Source: Verrucomicrobiota bacterium
GTDB taxonomy: Bacteria; Verrucomicrobiota; Verrucomicrobiia; Chthoniobacterales; UBA6821
Direction: 5' to 3'
Length of the DNA stretch: 9,906 bases
Assembly (NCBI GenBank): GCA_016871655.1
Contig: VHCR01000041.1
Coordinates: 1-9,906 of the forward strand
Shown one piece after another: positions 6,817-9,906 of the stretch; position 1 is the first letter of the stretch; the number at the start of each line of letters is the position of its first letter. Both the position numbers and the translations under genes were made by a program. The notes under the pieces are model-generated. The model did not search any database. It was not told where the DNA came from and saw only the letters and a list, made by a program, of their open reading frames with translations.

Positions 6817-8361
6817 TTAGAATCGCGCCCCATAGCGAGGTTTGCCCGAGCTAGTATATACAGGCCCATTACTCGTGATAAGATTCTCTTTTTCGTGTTT
6901 TCTTTTTTGAGCTATTTGTTTTTTAAGGCTGTTGATCGATCTGCTGCGATATTCTATCCGCTTATCAATTTGATGAATCAAAAGATTTTTTTTCTCGATC
7001 AACTGCTGAAACTCAGGACTTTTTGTTGAACTCAAAGAAGGGACCTGATGAAAAGCCTCAAAACTTTTTTGAAGCGTTGTTTTAACCTCTTCATCTGCTC
7101 GATTTGCTTCTTCCATTAATGATAAGACCTGCACTGCTTCAGAACCAAAATGAAAAAAAGCTGACCCTACTTTTTCGAGTCTTTTACCGACAGAAAAATA
7201 TTCGAATGCTTTTTTGATTGATCCCGGAATCGAGGTGATCGTCCCAACAACACCTCCTATGAAAAACCCTGTCATCACTGGCACCATCGTAATAGGAGGT
7301 ATCAAAGAGACTGCTGGAGCCTTCTCCTCAATAAATTTTTCTACAGCCCCAGCTGCTTGTGTCGACCTTTCACCCATTCCTGTTCCAATCGCAATACCTC
7401 CTCCTCCCACAATAGCAACAGCGCTTCGAGCTACAACCCCTGCTGAGTCACTTAATAAATTTAAAAAACCAATATATGGCGATTCTAGGTGGCGTTTTCC
7501 CTGAGCCAGCATTTGATCTACTTGTTCTCGATCTGATTGTTCTCTTGCAGATTCTTTTTGAGTTGCACGTTCCGTAAGAGCAATCGTTTTACTAACCTGC
7601 GATGATTCTTCTCCTTCAGTACTATCATCATCCAAGGCAAGATTAGCAACATCCGAAAATGCCACCGCTTCCTCACCAAGAGGCATTTTCTGTTGACCTT
7701 CTTCGCTCCCATACAAAAGAGTCGATGCATCTTGAAGCAGCCTTCGAATTTTTTGATTTTCTTCTGCATCAGGATTTCGATCTGGAGTCTCAAGCTCTTC
7801 CCATCCAGTTTCTCCTCCCTGTTTGGGAACCAAAACCTTTATCCCTGCTGGTATAATCGGAGGAACAATAGAAGTCCATTTGTTAGAATCGAGAGGATCA
7901 GGAATCGCAATCCTAATGGGCGGTTGTCCATTGTTAAGAATCATTTTTACTTGACTAAAATTAAGACCTGGGTTGGGGGTTATTATTTTTGCACTTTCCT
8001 CCGAGAGAGTATCACAAGCGCGAATCAAGGCCATGGTCGGAGCTATGTTTAACCATGTTTTTAATGTATCTTCAAATTGACGAGCCGCTGTTATCTCATG
8101 CTCCAAATTTTGCTGAACTTCTTCTGCGGGTGATGAAACTTTCTGAACATTAAAACTCCCATTAATCACCTGCCCAGTCGTTGTGATAGCGTGTTCTTGA
8201 GAAACAATCCCACCACCTGCGATTGGAACAATGCTATGTCCTTGTGAATCGGCTCCCGAGATAACAAGAGGCTCTGCCGACTTGCTTGCAAATTTGTTAA
8301 CTCGCGCTGCTCGTAACTCTTCCGAAGTAAGTGGAGGAATGCTGTTGGATGATAATTCCAT
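6817..8361 (-). CDS. Unrecognised 514-residue protein with paired hydrophobic segments, possible secreted or membrane-inserting protein
   Basis: I recognise no family. The N-terminus has no signal peptide and is rich in Ser, Ala and Glu (MELSSNSIPPLTSEELRAAR). A Gly/Ser/Thr/Val-rich stretch follows (31-75), then a helical part (78-128), a globular-looking Pro-rich part (129-182) and an acidic, Gln/Ser-rich linker (183-285). Two hydrophobic glycine-rich segments come next: about 306-329 (AVAIVGGGGIAIGTG) and about 349-379 (ITMVPVMTGFFIGGVVGTI), separated by roughly 20 polar residues. The C-terminal 110 residues are charged and mainly helical, with a likely coiled coil at 448-492, and end in a basic tail. 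Paired hydrophobic segments plus a coiled coil, without a Sec signal, recall type III translocators or inclusion-membrane effectors; that is inference only. The gene starts 8 bases after the DUF1802 stop, with AGAAG 6 bases before its ATG. It could instead be an ordinary inner-membrane protein. Confidence 0.8.
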   Translation of the reverse strand: MELSSNSIPPLTSEELRAARVNKFASKSAEPLVISGADSQGHSIVPIAGGGIVSQEHAITTTGQVINGSFNVQKVSSPAEEVQQNLEHEITAARQFEDTLKTWLNIAPTMALIRACDTLSEESAKIITPNPGLNFSQVKMILNNGQPPIRIAIPDPLDSNKWTSIVPPIIPAGIKVLVPKQGGETGWEELETPDRNPDAEENQKIRRLLQDASTLLYGSEEGQQKMPLGEEAVAFSDVANLALDDDSTEGEESSQVSKTIALTERATQKESAREQSDREQVDQMLAQGKRHLESPYIGFLNLLSDSAGVVARSAVAIVGGGGIAIGTGMGERSTQAAGAVEKFIEEKAPAVSLIPPITMVPVMTGFFIGGVVGTITSIPGSIKKAFEYFSVGKRLEKVGSAFFHFGSEAVQVLSLMEEANRADEEVKTTLQKSFEAFHQVPSLSSTKSPEFQQLIEKKNLLIHQIDKRIEYRSRSINSLKKQIAQKRKHEKENLITSNGPVYTSSGKPRYGARF

Positions 8362-8369
8362 AATAACTT

Positions 8370-8936
8370 CTATTGATAAGTTACGATTTTTTCTAAAAAA
8401 TTTTTCCGTCTTGCATGCTCCTCATCGCTTAGCACCGGAACAAGGGCCCCTAGAGCGATCTCGGGCAGCTGCACCCAAGAGCGACAGCCACCGAAACGTT
8501 TTTCCATCGGCAATTGAATCATCGGATTTATCTGGTAAACACGCACCAAAGCGAGATAAAGCCCGCGATCGGTTTTCTCAGCATTATAATCAAAGCGCTC
8601 ATCAATCACCGAATCGTGCAACACGTGCAAGCTTTCAAGCTGTCCAATTTTTTCTCGATCAGTCACAAAGCCGCTCCAATCGACCGTCGCGGCATATTCG
8701 AGCGTTAATGTTTCCGGTGTTTCAGCAATGACAGTCGGCGTATACATTGGCTTCATTTTTTCCAACTGACCATGAAACCATGTTGGAAAAAGAAAAAATT
8801 CTCGATGTTCAAATCCAAATCCTTTTCTCCCCTCAGCAATGCCTCCTTTGCGTAAAAGCAGGCTTTGAGCACCTGATCCCAGAGCCTCACAGACGAGAGC
8901 CCATTCTTTGAAAGCAAAAGAAGGTGAGACATTCAT
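8370..8936 (-). CDS. DUF1802 family protein of unknown function
   Basis: Using the ATG at 8936 this is a 188-residue soluble protein. The N-terminal block FKEWALVCEALGSGAQSLLLRKGGIAEG, then FEHREFFLFPTWFHGQ, is the signature I associate with DUF1802, a family known from cyanobacteria and other bacteria with no established activity. The arrangement of a Lys-Gly-Gly-Ile motif with His-Arg-Glu and Phe-Pro-Thr suggests a conserved pocket, but I cannot assign a reaction. A longer frame starts at 8987, but its extra 17 residues (MTFCFFFKFLRLSCFYF) match nothing in the family, and a candidate promoter would begin transcription near 8985, so the shorter start is preferred. The gene precedes the 514-residue gene by 8 bases and is probably cotranscribed with it. 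It is divergent from the PHP gene at 9045. Confidence 0.85.
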   Translation of the reverse strand: MNVSPSFAFKEWALVCEALGSGAQSLLLRKGGIAEGRKGFGFEHREFFLFPTWFHGQLEKMKPMYTPTVIAETPETLTLEYAATVDWSGFVTDREKIGQLESLHVLHDSVIDERFDYNAEKTDRGLYLALVRVYQINPMIQLPMEKRFGGCRSWVQLPEIALGALVPVLSDEEHARRKNFLEKIVTYQ

Positions 8937-8990
8937 AAAATAAAAACAAGATAACCTCAGAAATTTAAAAAAAAAGCAGAATGTCATCTG

Positions 8991-9019
8991 ATTTTATGCC
9001 ATCGAAACCTTGTCTTTAA
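8991..9019 (-). promoter_or_regulatory. Candidate promoter for the DUF1802 operon
   Basis: On the minus strand, TTAAAG (9014-9019) and TAAAAT (8991-8996) are separated by 17 bases. The -10 box is a good match and the -35 box is weak. Transcription would start near 8985, downstream of the ATG at 8987 and about 48 bases before the preferred ATG at 8936. Confidence 0.25.
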
Positions 9020-9029
9020 AAAAGTCTCA

Positions 9030-9035
9030 TATAAG
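9030..9035 (+). promoter_or_regulatory. Candidate -10 box for the PHP gene
   Basis: TATAAG lies nine bases before the ATG at 9045. If used, the transcript would begin within about three bases of the start codon, so the mRNA would be leaderless or nearly so. A TTGTCT at 9010-9015 is the only -35-like hexamer, but the 14-base spacing is too short for a standard promoter. Confidence 0.2.
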
Positions 9036-9044
9036 AATCAATCG

Positions 9045-9764
9045 ATGCAGCATTCCTTCGATCTCCACCTCCACACTTTTTTTTCACGTGACGCGGTTCA
9101 TTCTCCGGAAGCGATGATTGCTGCTGCGAAGAAGCGGGGATTGAGCGGAATTGCGATCACCGATCATGACACGTGCGAAGGGGTTGAATACTTGCGGCGC
9201 AAGGGACTCATTCGGGATGATGGTGAGGCCGTTGATGGATTTTTGATTATCCCAGGCGTGGAGGTCTCCACGCAAGAAGGACATCTCCTCTGCCTCGGAA
9301 CGACATTGCCATATATGAAACGAAAGCCCGCAATAGAAGTTATTACGGCTATTCACGAGCGAGGTGGCATCGCAGTGGCGCCTCACGCCTATGATCGCTT
9401 TCGCGCGGGAATTCGCGAAGAAGTTTTAAACGACCTCGACCTGGCCGCTATTGAAACTTTCAACGCTGCTGTCTCGATGAAGCGTTTTAATATTCACGCT
9501 TCGAACTACGCTGCGCGTCGCGGTCTAGCTCGTACGGCCGCCAGCGACGCTCATCATGCTGCTGCGGTTGGCATTAGTTCGACGAGTTATGAGTTGCCAA
9601 CGTTGTCCCAACCTGCTCTGCTAACTGCGATTGCTCGAGGGGGAATTTCATCCGAAAACTATTTATCTTTCTCACAATCAATGCAAAAAAATATTGGCAA
9701 TTGGTTTCGGATTTTTAACAAGAAGCCTAATTTACTTTCCGCCTTCGCGGGAACATACTTTTAA
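9045..9764 (+). CDS. PHP-domain metal-dependent phosphoesterase
   Basis: This 239-residue cytoplasmic protein has the full set of PHP metal-site motifs: DLHLHT (6-11) with His8 and His10; Asp16 after SR; ITDHDT (38-43); PGVEVST (70-76) with the metal-ligand Glu73; His80 in GHLL; APHAYDR (112-118); Glu137/Asn140 in the IETFNA block; and SDAHH (167-171) near the end of the barrel. Such proteins bind two or three divalent metals and hydrolyse phosphoesters. Family members include nucleotide phosphatases and the RNase AM/TrpH type (YciV), which is longer at about 290 residues, so I leave the substrate open. The 60-residue tail is basic and less conserved. The ATG at 9045 places the first motif at residue 6 as usual. 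The gene stands alone, divergent from the DUF1802 gene, with an insertion sequence 16 bases past its stop. Confidence 0.9.
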   Translation: MQHSFDLHLHTFFSRDAVHSPEAMIAAAKKRGLSGIAITDHDTCEGVEYLRRKGLIRDDGEAVDGFLIIPGVEVSTQEGHLLCLGTTLPYMKRKPAIEVITAIHERGGIAVAPHAYDRFRAGIREEVLNDLDLAAIETFNAAVSMKRFNIHASNYAARRGLARTAASDAHHAAAVGISSTSYELPTLSQPALLTAIARGGISSENYLSFSQSMQKNIGNWFRIFNKKPNLLSAFAGTYF

Positions 9765-9780
9765 AAATTAAATTTTATTT

Positions 9781-9906
9781 GGGGCTGTACCAGATAACAC
9801 AATAAAGTGGTATCAAATACAGCATGAGAAAGAGTAGATTAAAAGAAGTTACGCAGAGGAAATTGATAGAGCATTTTGTGGCAGGAACTACAGCACGATG
9901 TGCGAG
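9781..9906 (+). mobile_element. Left end of an IS1595/ISXO2-type insertion sequence, truncated by the window
   Basis: GGGGCTGTACCAGATAAC at 9781-9798 has the form of the terminal inverted repeat of IS1595-family elements (GGGGCTGT...AGATAA), and a transposase frame begins 43 bases inside. These elements usually duplicate 8 bp of target; the 8 bases before the end, TTTTATTT (9773-9780), would be the left copy. The right end is outside the window. Confidence 0.75.
9824..9906 (+). CDS. IS1595/ISXO2-type transposase, N-terminal fragment
   Basis: The open frame starts with ATG at 9824 and gives 27 complete codons before the window ends. The residues MRKSRL followed by KLIEHFVAGTTARCA closely resemble the conserved start of ISXO2-like transposases (LIEHFVAGTTAR), the zinc-ribbon and helix-turn-helix part that precedes the DDE-type catalytic domain. 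The catalytic domain lies beyond the window, so intactness cannot be judged. Confidence 0.8.
   Translation, partial: MRKSRLKEVTQRKLIEHFVAGTTARCA

Noticed and set aside
7518..7793. Second minus-strand frame inside the 514-residue gene
   Set aside because: It is a shifted frame of the same strand, basic and motif-free, with no evidence of a programmed frameshift.
8231..8731. Plus-strand open frame of 166 codons spanning the 514-residue and DUF1802 genes
   Set aside because: It is antisense to two genes that show better coding character and has low-complexity composition.
8937..8987. Upstream ATG at 8987 that would lengthen the DUF1802 protein by 17 residues
   Set aside because: The extra residues are a Phe/Cys-rich stretch from a T-rich spacer with no family support, and the best promoter candidate would start transcription downstream of that ATG.

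Overview
This window most likely comes from a member of the PVC superphylum (Planctomycetes, Verrucomicrobia, Chlamydiae), and Verrucomicrobiota is the best guess. The basis is remembered resemblance: the CTP synthase and the long SpeA-type arginine decarboxylase read like verrucomicrobial proteins. Base composition is moderate and intergenic DNA is AT-rich. Almost no start codon has a recognisable Shine-Dalgarno sequence. No rRNA, tRNA or CRISPR array is visible. No gap between genes exceeds about 180 bases, and each larger gap is described below.

Layout. At the left edge are two divergent genes for exported proteins: a fragment on the minus strand (1-177) and a 234-residue protein on the plus strand (254-958). 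The 234-residue gene ends inside a 162-bp fold-back element (941-1102). Then follow six minus-strand genes, named here in the order of transcription from right to left: a DUF1802-family protein (8936-8370), a 514-residue protein with two glycine-rich hydrophobic segments and a basic helical tail (8361-6817), CTP synthase pyrG (6743-5148), a 172-residue protein whose pattern resembles type III secretion chaperones (5015-4497), arginine decarboxylase speA (4328-2370) and aminomethyltransferase gcvT (2192-1104). On the right, a PHP-domain phosphoesterase (9045-9764) runs in the opposite direction. Sixteen bases past its stop, the left end of an IS1595/ISXO2-type insertion sequence begins and runs off the window.

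Function. pyrG, speA and gcvT are ordinary metabolic genes (CTP synthesis, agmatine and polyamine synthesis, glycine cleavage) and show no shared pathway. The DUF1802 and 514-residue genes are only 8 bases apart and probably form an operon. The 514-residue and 172-residue proteins are the only hints of a possible secretion or host-interaction role, and that reading is an inference.

The most unusual feature is the DNA between genes. Four kinds of short repeat sit at gene boundaries: the fold-back element, a 7-bp GGCTGTA array with an inverted partner array, an 8-bp GTTGAAAN array, and CTTTGTGG/CACAAAGAA units. Several extend into coding sequence and supply the first or last codons and stop codons of genes. 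I did not find a convincing new multi-gene system. The repeat-at-boundary pattern and the 514-residue/172-residue pair are the parts most worth following up.
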